Below are positions 8,147 through 16,526 of a DNA stretch of 64,000 nucleotides, in pieces. The notes under the pieces are model-generated. The model searched no databases and was not told the DNA's origin. It was given only the letters and a program-made list of their open reading frames with translations. Position 1 is the stretch's first letter; each line of letters opens with the position of its first letter. A program made the translations under genes and the position numbers. Source of the stretch: Ferrovibrio terrae (GTDB taxonomy: Bacteria > Pseudomonadota > Alphaproteobacteria > Ferrovibrionales > Ferrovibrionaceae); the NCBI RefSeq assembly GCF_007197755.1, contig NZ_CP041636.1, forward strand, positions 3,260,001 to 3,324,000, in the 5' to 3' direction.

Positions 8147-10309
8147 ATGCGCCGCTTCGGTTTTTTCCGCCGCCTGCACCAGGCCGCCCTTGTGGCTGTC
8201 CTGGTCTTTGGTTTGCTGCCAAGCGTTCAGGCGCAGCCATCGGGAAACGACCTCGTCGATGCCGCGCTGATCGCCGAGCCGCAGAGCATTCGCGCCGGTC
8301 AGCCGTTCTGGGTCGGCGTGCGCCTGCGCATGGCCGAGCACTGGCATACCTACTGGCGCAACCCGGGTGACTCCGGCCTCGCCACTGAAATCAGCTGGGC
8401 CTTGCCGCCGGGCTTCAGCGCCGGACCGATCGTCTGGCCCGTGCCGGAGCGTATCCCGGTCGCGCATCTGGTCAATTATGGCTACGAGGGCGAGATCGTT
8501 CTGCTGACGCAGATCACGCCGCCGGCTGCATTGCCGGGTGGCGATGTGCCGCTGCGCGCCGATGTGAACTGGCTGGTCTGCCAGAAGGAATGCATCCCCG
8601 GCGAAGCAACCGTCGATCTCGCGCTGCCCGGCGGCAATGGCGACATCAATGCGGCGACGAAATCTGCGTTCGATGCCGCGCGCCAGAAGGTGGCACAGGT
8701 CTCGCCCTGGCCGGCGCGCATGCAGATGACCGATGGCGGCTTTGTCCTGTCGGTTGCGGCAGCGGGACTGGAGGCCGGCCGCATCCGCGAGGCAACATTC
8801 CTGCCGCACCAGGAATCGATGATCGAGCATGCCGCCGCCCAGCTGCTTAGCATCGACGCCAATGGTCTGGCCCTGAGGATGCAGCGCGGCAGCTTCGCCA
8901 CAGCCGGCCTGCCGCAGCAGACCGGCGGCCTGCTGCTGATCACGGAAGACATTGGCGGCAAACTGCAGCAGCAGGCGTTTGAATTCTCCCAGATCGCCTA
9001 TGGCGCAGCACCTGCTGTCGCCACAGTTGCCGATTGGGCCACCGTGCTGCAGGCGGCGTTGCTGGCTTTGCTGGGCGGGGTGCTGCTCAACCTGATGCCC
9101 TGCGTCTTCCCGGTGCTGTCGATCAAGATACTTGCGCTGGTGTCGCACAGCGGCCAAGACGGAGAAAAGGCGCGCAGGGCGCAGATACGTCGTCATGGCA
9201 TCGCTTATACACTCGGCATTCTCGTCAGCTTCGCGGCGCTGGCTGGCCTGCTGCTGGCGCTGCGTGCCTCTGGTGCGCAGATCGGCTGGGGCTTCCAGTT
9301 GCAGATGCCGCTGGTGATCGCGCTGCTGGCCTATCTGCTGTTCGCCATGGGCCTCAGCCTGTCGGGCGTGTTCCATGTTGGCGGCAGTTTCGCCGGCATC
9401 GGCGACGCGCTGACGCGGCGCGGCGGTTATCAGGGCTCGTTTTTCACCGGTGTGCTGGCAGCCGTCGTCGCCACGCCCTGTACCGCGCCGTTCATGGCCA
9501 CCGCAACAGGCTTCGCTTTGACCCAGCCGGCGACTGTCGGCATCGGTATCTTCCTCGCGCTGGGTTTCGGCCTGGCACTGCCATTCCTGATTCTCACCCT
9601 GGTGCCGCAACTGGCCGACCGTCTGCCGCGTCCGGGCCTGTGGATGGAGCGCGTGAAGCAGGCGCTGGCGTTTCCGCTTTATGCGACTGTCGCCTGGCTG
9701 ATCTGGGTCTTGAGCCAGCAGGTCGGACAGCAGGGACTGCTGACCGCCATGCTCGGCCTCGTACTGGTGGCGGCTGCGGCCTGGAGTTTTGGTTTGCGCG
9801 GACGTGTGGCGATGGCAAGCGCCGCGCTTCTGCTGGTTGCCGCCGCCGGGGCGCTGTACAGCACCGCGCGCGATCCTGCGGCACCGGCTGCATCGGTGGC
9901 CCAGACTCAGCCGGGTGGTGCGACGACCGAAGCCTTCAGCCGCCAGAAGCTCGATGGCCTGCTGGCGCAGCAGACGCCGGTCTTTGTCAACATGACGGCG
10001 GCCTGGTGCATCACCTGCATGGTCAACGAGCGCACGGCGCTGTCGAGTGACACCGTGCAGGCCGCCTTCCGCGAGCGCAGCATCGTCTACATGAAGGGCG
10101 ACTGGACCAACCAGGATCCCGAAATCACCCGCGTGCTGGAACAGAACGGCCGCAGCGGCGTGCCGCTCTATCTCTATTACGCTGGCGGCAAGAGTGTCGT
10201 GCTGCCGCAGATTCTCACCCCGGCCATCGTGCTCGAGCATCTCGACCAGCTCGACCGGCCGCAGAAAAGTGTGTCGCTTTCCAACCCAACCCTCAATCCT
10301 CAACGATAG
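8147..10309 (+). CDS. ScsB/DsbD-like thiol:disulfide interchange reductase
   Basis: This 720-residue protein is built as signal peptide (1-28), periplasmic alpha domain with VCQKECIPG (about residues 143-151), an eight-helix membrane domain starting near residue 295 (cysteine in NLMPCVFPVLS, second in ATPCTAP) and a C-terminal thioredoxin domain with WCITC near residue 622. It passes electrons from cytoplasmic thioredoxin to periplasmic partners. The long N-terminal region resembles ScsB, the suppressor of copper sensitivity, more than E. coli DsbD. The redoxin 12 bases downstream is a likely partner. A copper-stress role is inference from family and location. Confidence 0.9.
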   Translation: MRRFGFFRRLHQAALVAVLVFGLLPSVQAQPSGNDLVDAALIAEPQSIRAGQPFWVGVRLRMAEHWHTYWRNPGDSGLATEISWALPPGFSAGPIVWPVPERIPVAHLVNYGYEGEIVLLTQITPPAALPGGDVPLRADVNWLVCQKECIPGEATVDLALPGGNGDINAATKSAFDAARQKVAQVSPWPARMQMTDGGFVLSVAAAGLEAGRIREATFLPHQESMIEHAAAQLLSIDANGLALRMQRGSFATAGLPQQTGGLLLITEDIGGKLQQQAFEFSQIAYGAAPAVATVADWATVLQAALLALLGGVLLNLMPCVFPVLSIKILALVSHSGQDGEKARRAQIRRHGIAYTLGILVSFAALAGLLLALRASGAQIGWGFQLQMPLVIALLAYLLFAMGLSLSGVFHVGGSFAGIGDALTRRGGYQGSFFTGVLAAVVATPCTAPFMATATGFALTQPATVGIGIFLALGFGLALPFLILTLVPQLADRLPRPGLWMERVKQALAFPLYATVAWLIWVLSQQVGQQGLLTAMLGLVLVAAAAWSFGLRGRVAMASAALLLVAAAGALYSTARDPAAPAASVAQTQPGGATTEAFSRQKLDGLLAQQTPVFVNMTAAWCITCMVNERTALSSDTVQAAFRERSIVYMKGDWTNQDPEITRVLEQNGRSGVPLYLYYAGGKSVVLPQILTPAIVLEHLDQLDRPQKSVSLSNPTLNPQR

Positions 10310-10321
10310 GAGCATGCAGTC

Positions 10322-10966
10322 ATGACCATCTCTCGTCGCATCCTGCTTTCCGCCGCCGCCATCGGCGCTGTTGGTCTGCTGGCCATCCCGCAATTCGGCA
10401 ATGCCTCATCCGGCGTTCAGGTTGGCCAGCCGGCACCGGCCTTCAGCGTCAAGGACACCAACGGCAAGACCGTCTCGCTCGCCGACCTCAAGGGCAAGAC
10501 CGTGGTGCTGGAATGGTCGAACCACGAATGCCCCTTCGTGAAAAAGCACTACACCGGCAACAACATGCAGACGCTGCAGAAAAAATGGACCGGCCAGGAG
10601 GTGGTCTGGCTCACCATCGTCTCCTCGCCGGTGGGTGAGCAGGGCTATGTCGATGCCGGCCAGGCCAACAAGCTGACCACCGAACGCGGTGCCGCCCCGT
10701 CGGCCGTGCTGCTCGATCCGAAGAGCCAGATTGCCCGTGCCTATGGCGCGACGGTGACGCCGCATATGTACGTGATCGACAAGACCGGCAAGCTGGCCTA
10801 TGCCGGCGGCATCGACGACAAGCCCTCGGCCCGCATTGACGACCTGAAGGGTGCGAAGAACTTCGTCGATAGCGCCCTGACCGAACTGGCGCAGGGCAAG
10901 GCGGTCAGTACCACCACGGCACGTCCCTATGGCTGCACGGTGAAATACGCGTCGCCGTCGGCCTGA
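10322..10966 (+). CDS. Exported thioredoxin-fold redoxin (AhpC/TSA-TlpA type)
   Basis: This is a 214-residue protein with a signal peptide (SRR then a hydrophobic core, cleaved near residue 28) and a peroxiredoxin-like fold. It opens with GQPAPAFSVKDTNGK, has the active-site segment HECPFVKKHY with a single cysteine rather than CxxC, and the cis-proline region VTPHMYVID. A further cysteine is near the C-terminus (YGCTVKY). Proteins with this ECPFVKKHY motif are common companions of periplasmic thiol systems. It follows the ScsB/DsbD-like gene and probably receives electrons from it. Confidence 0.85.
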   Translation: MTISRRILLSAAAIGAVGLLAIPQFGNASSGVQVGQPAPAFSVKDTNGKTVSLADLKGKTVVLEWSNHECPFVKKHYTGNNMQTLQKKWTGQEVVWLTIVSSPVGEQGYVDAGQANKLTTERGAAPSAVLLDPKSQIARAYGATVTPHMYVIDKTGKLAYAGGIDDKPSARIDDLKGAKNFVDSALTELAQGKAVSTTTARPYGCTVKYASPSA

Positions 10967-10990
10967 TCCTGATATCGCTCTGAAATGGAA

Positions 10991-11016
10991 ACGCCCGGTT
11001 CTGAACCGGGCGTTTT
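10991..11016. terminator. Bidirectional rho-independent terminator
   Basis: ACGCCCGGTT (10991-11000) pairs perfectly with AACCGGGCGT (11004-11013) around a 3-base loop. TTTT follows on the plus strand and a run of T on the minus strand. It lies between the convergent redoxin gene (ends 10966) and iorB-like gene (ends 11018) and can serve both. Confidence 0.85.
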
Positions 11017-11017
11017 C

Positions 11018-12526
11018 TTATTCGGCGGCCTGCGGGACTGCCGGACGCAGGCTGGCCTCGAAATCACCCAGCATGTTGCCCAGCGACTGGCCGTCCGGGT
11101 CGGCCAGCGCGGCGGTGCGTGCCTGCACCAGCGCATCGGTCGCGGCAGTCGTCGAGAGGCGGTGCTCCAGCGCCGGCAGGATCACACGATCGCGGATGCG
11201 TTCGAAATTGCCGGCGCCACGTTTGAAGGTATCGCCATAGCCCTTGATCAGCCGGGCGCAATCGACGATCTCGCGGGCCAGATGGAGATTCAGCGCGGCG
11301 GCGCGGCGGATCAGGTCAAGCCAATCCTCGATACGGGCCTGCTCCTCGGCGTAACGCGCGCTGCGCGGCCGCCAGCCCCGCAGGCCGGCCAGCATCCGCA
11401 GTTTCAGATAGCCGCCGATGCGGTTGGACTGCACGGTCATCGCCAGATGCAGCTTCTCGGTCCAGCCCCTGCGTTCGCAGAGTGCGATCACGCTGCGCGC
11501 CATGGCCGGCGGCAGCAGCGAGGCGATCTCTTCCACGCCGGGTTTGAGAAATTCGGCTACGGTATAGGGCTGGCCGGGTTTCACGCGCTGCTCGCGTTCG
11601 ATGGCGGCAAAGCGTTCGGGTTTCAGCTTCAGTTGCGCGACGCGGATCACGTCTTCGAAGCTCATGCGCAGCGCCAGATGCCGCGCGGTCTCATTGGCCA
11701 GCGCCTCATCGCCCAATTTCGCGACGGTATCAAGGCGGTCGAGATAGAGGCGGGCGTAAGCCACGCCCTGATAGTCGACCAGACGCTTGATGCCTTCGGC
11801 GGCAAATTTCTGCACGGCCATCGGCAGGCGCGCGATACGGTCGGCCAGCGCCGGCATAGCGGCAGCCGGTGGCAGCGACGACAGTACGTCGGCGCGTGCC
11901 TCGATCTCGTTCTGGCCATGGCTGAGGCCGAAGCGGAAGCCGGCGAGATTGCTTTCCACCGCTTTGCCCTCGGTGCGGATGCCGTCCTCGAAGGCGGCGG
12001 CGTCTAGCGGCAGGGTGCCGGAGCCGGCCAGCGCACCGAGCAGCACGGCATTCAGGATGCTGCCGGCATCTTTCGCGGCCTGGTCCATGTCGAACAGGAT
12101 GGTGTGGCGGGCATGGTCTTTCGCGGCCCGGAACAGCTTGCCGGTGTCGTAACGGCCGTCGCCCATGGCGCTTTTCTCGGCCACGGCAAAGATGCGATGC
12201 GTGGAGGCGATCAGCAGCGTACGGTCCGGCGAGACAAAGCCGTTGGCGATGGCGCGACCGGCCTCGACGAATTCACTGGCGATCATCACGTCGACCTGGC
12301 CCGGCATCGGGTTCAGGCACATCACCGGGCGCTGTGTCGTCTTTTCCGGCCAGATCTCGATGTAGTAGGTGGTGGCGCCGGTGCGCTGGGCGACGCCGGG
12401 AATGGATGTGCTCTGCACCGGATAGCCGGCGCGTTCGGCGGCATCGACGATCCAGCCGGTCAGCACGCCGCCGCCTTCGCCACCCATGGCGGCGATCAGG
12501 ATGCAGAGAGGGCGAGTCTGATTCAT
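11018..12526 (-). CDS. Indolepyruvate oxidoreductase, beta-subunit family (long form)
   Basis: This 502-residue protein begins with an IorB/gamma-domain motif (ILIAAMGGEGGGVL) and SIPGVAQRTGATTYYIE, typical of the pyruvate:ferredoxin oxidoreductase gamma-type domain. The region after about residue 200 is an added helical domain found in the long alphaproteobacterial form of this subunit. Together with the upstream alpha subunit it oxidatively decarboxylates aryl pyruvates such as indolepyruvate or phenylpyruvate to acyl-CoA. GGGAGAG precedes the ATG. The alpha subunit ends one base before this gene begins, so they form one operon. Confidence 0.9.
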   Translation of the reverse strand: MNQTRPLCILIAAMGGEGGGVLTGWIVDAAERAGYPVQSTSIPGVAQRTGATTYYIEIWPEKTTQRPVMCLNPMPGQVDVMIASEFVEAGRAIANGFVSPDRTLLIASTHRIFAVAEKSAMGDGRYDTGKLFRAAKDHARHTILFDMDQAAKDAGSILNAVLLGALAGSGTLPLDAAAFEDGIRTEGKAVESNLAGFRFGLSHGQNEIEARADVLSSLPPAAAMPALADRIARLPMAVQKFAAEGIKRLVDYQGVAYARLYLDRLDTVAKLGDEALANETARHLALRMSFEDVIRVAQLKLKPERFAAIEREQRVKPGQPYTVAEFLKPGVEEIASLLPPAMARSVIALCERRGWTEKLHLAMTVQSNRIGGYLKLRMLAGLRGWRPRSARYAEEQARIEDWLDLIRRAAALNLHLAREIVDCARLIKGYGDTFKRGAGNFERIRDRVILPALEHRLSTTAATDALVQARTAALADPDGQSLGNMLGDFEASLRPAVPQAAE

Positions 12527-12527
12527 T

Positions 12528-14690
12528 TTACTCTCCCGCAGCCGGCATGGGCGCAGGTGCAGCCTTGCTGCCGCCGAGCCAGCCGATCACGGCGCGATGC
12601 AGGCGGTCGCTGAAGCGGTCCCACCAGCCCGGGTTATGCACGATCTCGGTCTTGTAAAAGGACGGGCACAGCACGGCGGCATGCGCCACCTCACCGCAAT
12701 GGCCGCAACCGACGCAGCCGCTGTTCACGCTGGCCACCGGATCGGTGCGCAGCGGGTCGGGATTGGGCTTGATGGTCAGCGACGGGCAGCCCGACAGGCG
12801 GATACAGGAATGGTCGCCGGTGCAGACCGCGTCGTCGATACCGAAGCGGGTGCGTAGCACGCGCTCTCCCGACTTCAATGCCTTGGCCTCGTCGCTGCGC
12901 AGGCGGCGCTGACGTGCCAGCTGGCATTCGCCTTCGGCCAGGATGATCTTCAGGCCCTTGGTCGTGGTGGTGAGCGCGTCACGCAGGGTCTCGCGCATGG
13001 TGCCGAGGCTGTAGGAGCGGATGCGTTTGACCCATTTGACGCCGAGCGCCTTCACCGTCGTCTCGATATCCGAACCGCTGGCGAGGCCGTCGACGCGGTT
13101 GCCGGCCGAGGAGGGAATGTACTGCACGCCGGTGGCCGACGTGTAGCCGTTCTGCATCACCACCAGCACGCCGTCGCCACGATTGAACATGGCCGAGGCC
13201 ACGCCCGACAGCACGCCGTTATGCCAGAAGCCGCCATCGCCCATGATGGCGAGTGAACGCGTGTTCATGAGCGGTCCGACGCCAGCCGCCGAGGCCAGCG
13301 ACATGCCGTAACCGAGAATGGAATGACCCAGCGAAAACGGCGCGAAGGTCGCCAGTGCATGGCAGCCGATATCGGCGGCGACATGCACCTTGCCGATCTC
13401 GCGCTCGACCAGCTTGATCGCTGTGAACACTGGCCGCTCGGGGCAGCCGGTGCAGAAGGTAGGCGGGCGCAGCGGCAGGTTGGTGCCGATGAGCGTCTGC
13501 GCGGTCTTGCGATTTTCAAGCGCACCATTGAATGCGGCGTCGGCGGCAGACACATCGATCTGCGGCTGCTCGGTCTTGACGAAGGCGAGCAGGCCGCGGG
13601 TCAGCGCCTCGATGGAATATTCGCCAGCCGCCGGCAGCATGCCCTTGCCATGCACGCGGGTATTCACATCGGCACGGCGCAAGGCAGTGTGCAGCGCCTG
13701 CTCGATATAGTCCGGCGAGCCTTCCTCCACCATCAGCACGGCGCGCTTGCCGGTGCAGAACTGCACCAGCTGCTCCGGCACAAGCGGGTAGGTGACATTC
13801 AGCACCAGCGTCGGTACGCGGCTGTTGCCGAAGGCATCGGCCAGGCCGAGATTCATCAGTGCGCGGTTGAGCGCATTGTACAGGCCACCCTGCACGACAA
13901 TGCCGATCTCCGATAGATCGCCCGGCATGGTCTCGTTCAGCCCGCGCTCGAGGATGAACTTGCGCGCCGCCGGCAGGCGCTGCTCCAGCTTGAGCTTTTC
14001 CTGCATGAAGGTGGCGGGTGGATGCGCGAGGCGGTCGTAGTTGAAGGCCGCGGGGCCGGGCAGGCGGCTGTTGCGCGAGACTTTCGCCGGCTTGTTGTTC
14101 TTGGCCGGGAACTCGCCGGTGACATGGCAGGCGCGGATGCGCAACTCCAGCATGACCGGCGTGTTGGTGGCTTCGGAAAGTTCGAAACCCTCTTCGACGC
14201 AGCGGGTGATCATCGGCAGGTCGGGGCGCGGATCGAGCAGCCAGATGGACGACTTCATCGCATAGGCGTGGCTGCGTTCCTGGATCACGCTGGCGCCTTC
14301 GCCGTAGTCTTCACCGACCACGATCAGCGCGCCGCCGGCGACACCGGGAGAGGCAAGGTTGCTGAGCGCGTCAGACGCCACGTTGGTGCCGACGATGGCC
14401 TTCCAGGTGACGCAGCCACGCGCAGGATAATGGATCGAGGCGCCGAGCAGGGCGGCAGCCGAAGCTTCATTCGTGCAGGTTTCGAGATGGATGCCGAGAT
14501 CGTCGAGCATGTCCTGCGCCTGCACCAGCACGTCGACCAGATGCGATACGGGCGCGCCCTGGTAGCCGCCGACATAGGAGACGCCGGACTGCAGGATGGC
14601 CTTGGTGACGGCGAGAATGCCTTCGCCGCGGAAGATGTCGCCATCACCCAGACGCAGCGATTCAATCTCTTTGGCGAAAGAGCGTTCCAT
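12528..14690 (-). CDS. iorA: Indolepyruvate ferredoxin oxidoreductase, alpha subunit
   Basis: This 720-residue subunit carries the pyrimidine and PP domains for thiamine diphosphate: the N-terminal GYQGAPVSHLVD region, then GDGGFWHNGVLSG with NGYTSATG for Mg/ThDP binding (about residues 440-490). A C-terminal ferredoxin-like cluster is also present, with CTGDHSC, then CVGCGHC and a later CPSF. It catalyses CoA-dependent oxidation of arylpyruvates. The ATG at 14690 is chosen because GGGAGGA lies six bases upstream; the frame runs to 14741 without a better site. It is divergent from the TRAP transporter genes. Confidence 0.92.
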   Translation of the reverse strand: MERSFAKEIESLRLGDGDIFRGEGILAVTKAILQSGVSYVGGYQGAPVSHLVDVLVQAQDMLDDLGIHLETCTNEASAAALLGASIHYPARGCVTWKAIVGTNVASDALSNLASPGVAGGALIVVGEDYGEGASVIQERSHAYAMKSSIWLLDPRPDLPMITRCVEEGFELSEATNTPVMLELRIRACHVTGEFPAKNNKPAKVSRNSRLPGPAAFNYDRLAHPPATFMQEKLKLEQRLPAARKFILERGLNETMPGDLSEIGIVVQGGLYNALNRALMNLGLADAFGNSRVPTLVLNVTYPLVPEQLVQFCTGKRAVLMVEEGSPDYIEQALHTALRRADVNTRVHGKGMLPAAGEYSIEALTRGLLAFVKTEQPQIDVSAADAAFNGALENRKTAQTLIGTNLPLRPPTFCTGCPERPVFTAIKLVEREIGKVHVAADIGCHALATFAPFSLGHSILGYGMSLASAAGVGPLMNTRSLAIMGDGGFWHNGVLSGVASAMFNRGDGVLVVMQNGYTSATGVQYIPSSAGNRVDGLASGSDIETTVKALGVKWVKRIRSYSLGTMRETLRDALTTTTKGLKIILAEGECQLARQRRLRSDEAKALKSGERVLRTRFGIDDAVCTGDHSCIRLSGCPSLTIKPNPDPLRTDPVASVNSGCVGCGHCGEVAHAAVLCPSFYKTEIVHNPGWWDRFSDRLHRAVIGWLGGSKAAPAPMPAAGE

Positions 14691-14712
14691 TCGATTCCTC
14701 CCAAGCGCGCGG

Positions 14713-14741
14713 AATCTTGCACCGCACACTCGCAGGGTCAA
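14713..14741 (-). promoter_or_regulatory. Predicted iorAB promoter
   Basis: Read on the minus strand, TTGACC (14736-14741) and AAGATT (14713-14718) are separated by 17 bases, leaving a leader of about 20 bases with the strong ribosome site. The dyad at 14750-14762 sits directly upstream of the -35. This is a pattern match only. Confidence 0.45.
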
Positions 14742-14749
14742 GAAATTAG

Positions 14750-14762
14750 TTTGGTATCCAAC
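14750..14762. promoter_or_regulatory. Candidate operator dyad between iorA and dctP
   Basis: The core TTGG-TAT-CCAA is a perfect 11-bp dyad, extended as an imperfect symmetry to about 21 bases (TTAGTTTGG / CCAACAAAA). It sits in the divergent intergenic region, next to the predicted iorAB -35. MarR- and GntR-type regulators bind such sites. The MarR gene at 17830 is the natural local candidate, which is inference. Confidence 0.4.
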
Positions 14763-14865
14763 AAAACAATCTGGACAGCCCCCGCCGGGCCGGGCTACGC
14801 TGCCGCCGCAAAAACAAAAAAAGGGCTGTCAGGTTTCGCTGACGGCCCGCAAGCGGAGGAAACAC

Positions 14866-15912
14866 ATGACCAGCAAACGCCACAGTTATGTCTGTGCCGC
14901 AGCCCTCGGGCTCGGTGTCGCGCTCGGCCTCGCCGCCGTTGCGCAGCCCGCCATCGCGCAGGACAAGCCTGTGAACCTGCGGCTCGGCCACTGGCTGCCG
15001 CCGTCGCATCCCCTGCATCCGGCTTTCACCGAATGGGGCGCTTCGCTGGAAAAGGCGACCAACGGCACGGTGAAGACGCAGATTTTCCCGGCGCAGCAAC
15101 TCGGCCAGGCAAAAGACCATTATGACATGGCGCGTGACGGCATTGCTGACATCACCTATGTGAATCCAGGCTATACGCCGGGCCGCTTCCCGGTGATCGC
15201 CGGCAGCGAAATCCCGTTCCTGTTCTCGAACGGCAAGAGCGGTTCGGCCGCGATCGATGCGTGGTATCGCAAGTATGCCGAGAAGGAAATGAGCGACGTG
15301 AAGGTCTGCATGACCTTCGTGCATGATCCGGGCACCTTTCACAGCAAGATCAGGATCGCCAAACCGGATGATCTGAAGGGCCACAAAATCCGTCCCGGCA
15401 ATGCCTCGGTGGCTCGTCTGGTGACACTGGCTGGCGGCACCAACGTGCAGGTCACCGCACCGGAAGCCCGCGATGCGCTGGAACGCGGCCTGGCCGATGC
15501 GATCAGCTTCCCGTGGGGCAGTGTGTTCATCTTCGGCTTCGAGAAGGCCGTGAAGTATCACATGGACGCGCCGCTCTATATCAGCAACTTCGTGCTGGCG
15601 GTGAACAAGGCAGCCTATGGCAAGCTGTCGGCGAACCAGAAGAAGGCATTTGACGCGCATTGCACTTCGGAAATGTCGGAGAAGGTCAATACGGCCTGGT
15701 CGGATGCCGAATCTTCGGGAAAAGCCAAGATGCTGGCATTGCCGGGACATGAAGGCGTGAAGCCGAGCGACAGCGATATCGCGGCCTGGCGCAAGCTGTC
15801 GGATGAAATGACCAAGGCCTGGTACGAAGACGCCAAGAAGGTTGGCGTCAACGGCGAACAGGCGCTGAATGAATTGAAGGCGGAGCTGAAGAAGCGCAAC
15901 GCTGCCTTCTGA
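14866..15912 (+). CDS. dctP: TRAP transporter substrate-binding protein (DctP family)
   Basis: This 348-residue periplasmic protein has a signal peptide (cleaved near AIAQD, about residue 30) followed by the DctP opening VNLRLGHWLPPSHPLH. The segment with HKIRPGNASVARLV carries the conserved Arg that normally salt-bridges the carboxylate of the ligand. It delivers an organic acid to the DctQM membrane subunits encoded downstream. GGAGGAAACAC precedes the ATG at 14866; upstream extension of the frame lies in the divergent promoter region and is not coding. Proximity to iorAB suggests an aromatic or keto-acid ligand, which is inference. Confidence 0.93.
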   Translation: MTSKRHSYVCAAALGLGVALGLAAVAQPAIAQDKPVNLRLGHWLPPSHPLHPAFTEWGASLEKATNGTVKTQIFPAQQLGQAKDHYDMARDGIADITYVNPGYTPGRFPVIAGSEIPFLFSNGKSGSAAIDAWYRKYAEKEMSDVKVCMTFVHDPGTFHSKIRIAKPDDLKGHKIRPGNASVARLVTLAGGTNVQVTAPEARDALERGLADAISFPWGSVFIFGFEKAVKYHMDAPLYISNFVLAVNKAAYGKLSANQKKAFDAHCTSEMSEKVNTAWSDAESSGKAKMLALPGHEGVKPSDSDIAAWRKLSDEMTKAWYEDAKKVGVNGEQALNELKAELKKRNAAF

Positions 15913-15934
15913 TCGTGTAAAGCCTGCGTAAAAA

Positions 15935-15975
15935 GGGCGGCTGCGGTCCGACAATGGCCGCAGCCGCCCAATTTA
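15935..15975 (+). terminator. Hairpin after dctP
   Basis: GGGCGGCTGCGG (15935-15946) pairs with CCGCAGCCGCCC (15958-15969), a 12-bp stem with an 11-base loop, followed by an AT-rich tail (AATTTATT). The T run is poor, so it may attenuate rather than stop transcription. That would give a higher level of the binding protein than of the permeases, as is common in TRAP operons. Confidence 0.65.
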
Positions 15976-16037
15976 TTCTAGAATGACGTGATTCGGATTC
16001 CGCAGTGCTGCCGCGTACCGGCAGGGGGAGCTGCCTC

Positions 16038-16058
16038 ATGAAGACATTCATCTCATGA
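16038..16058 (+). CDS. Six-codon mini-ORF overlapping the dctQ start
   Basis: ATG at 16038 opens MKTFIS and stops with a TGA that shares bases with the dctQ ATG (ATGA at 16055-16058). The good ribosome site GGGGGAG (16024-16030) is spaced for this ATG, not for dctQ. Its first 15 bases match the dctQ start in 13 positions, so it looks like a 17-bp imperfect duplication. It may couple dctQ translation to re-initiation. Whether it is translated is unknown. Confidence 0.35.
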   Translation: MKTFIS

Positions 16059-16522
16059 AAACATTGATCGACAAGGCCGAGCTGGTGGCCGGGCTGCTGC
16101 TCGGCGCTATCGCCGTGCTGACCTTCGTGGCCGTGATGTTGCGCTGGCTGGTCAACTATGGCCTGCCGGACACCTTCGATTTCTCCCGTCTGCTGCTTGG
16201 CACCGCGATGTTCTGGGGCATCGCGCTAGCCGGGTTTCACAACCGCCATATCCAGGTCGACGGGTTCTGGGAAATGGCGCCGGCCTGGGGCAAGCGCCTG
16301 ATCGACATTTTCGCCACGCTGGTGACGCTGGCGTTCATGGCGCTGTTCACCTGGATGCTGGAAAGCAAGGTCAGCAGTGTGTTTGCCAGCAACGAACAGA
16401 CTTTCGATCTGCGCCTGCCTGTCTGGCCGTTCCATGCCGTGGCGGCGCTGGGTATCGCGCTTGCCACCGTGCTACTGGCATTGCGTCTGTTCCGCCTGAT
16501 CACCCGGCGGGAAGGGGCCTGA
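16055..16522 (+). CDS. dctQ: TRAP transporter small permease (DctQ family)
   Basis: This 155-residue inner-membrane protein has four predicted transmembrane helices (about residues 10-30, 48-66, 88-108 and 128-148), the DctQ build. It partners with DctM to form the membrane part of the sodium-driven TRAP importer. It lies 143 bases after dctP, behind a hairpin, and four bases before dctM. The start codon is embedded in a 17-bp duplication with a mini-ORF; the ribosome site upstream is better placed for the mini-ORF. Confidence 0.9.
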   Translation: MKTLIDKAELVAGLLLGAIAVLTFVAVMLRWLVNYGLPDTFDFSRLLLGTAMFWGIALAGFHNRHIQVDGFWEMAPAWGKRLIDIFATLVTLAFMALFTWMLESKVSSVFASNEQTFDLRLPVWPFHAVAALGIALATVLLALRLFRLITRREGA

Positions 16523-16526
16523 CGCA

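Noticed and set aside
8129-10393. 754-codon antisense frame over the ScsB/DsbD-like gene
   Set aside because: The sense strand has a full-length, motif-rich membrane reductase; long antisense frames are common in high-GC DNA.
14596-14865. Upstream extension of dctP
   Set aside because: It covers the divergent promoter and iorA start; the ATG at 14866 has a strong ribosome site and a proper signal peptide.
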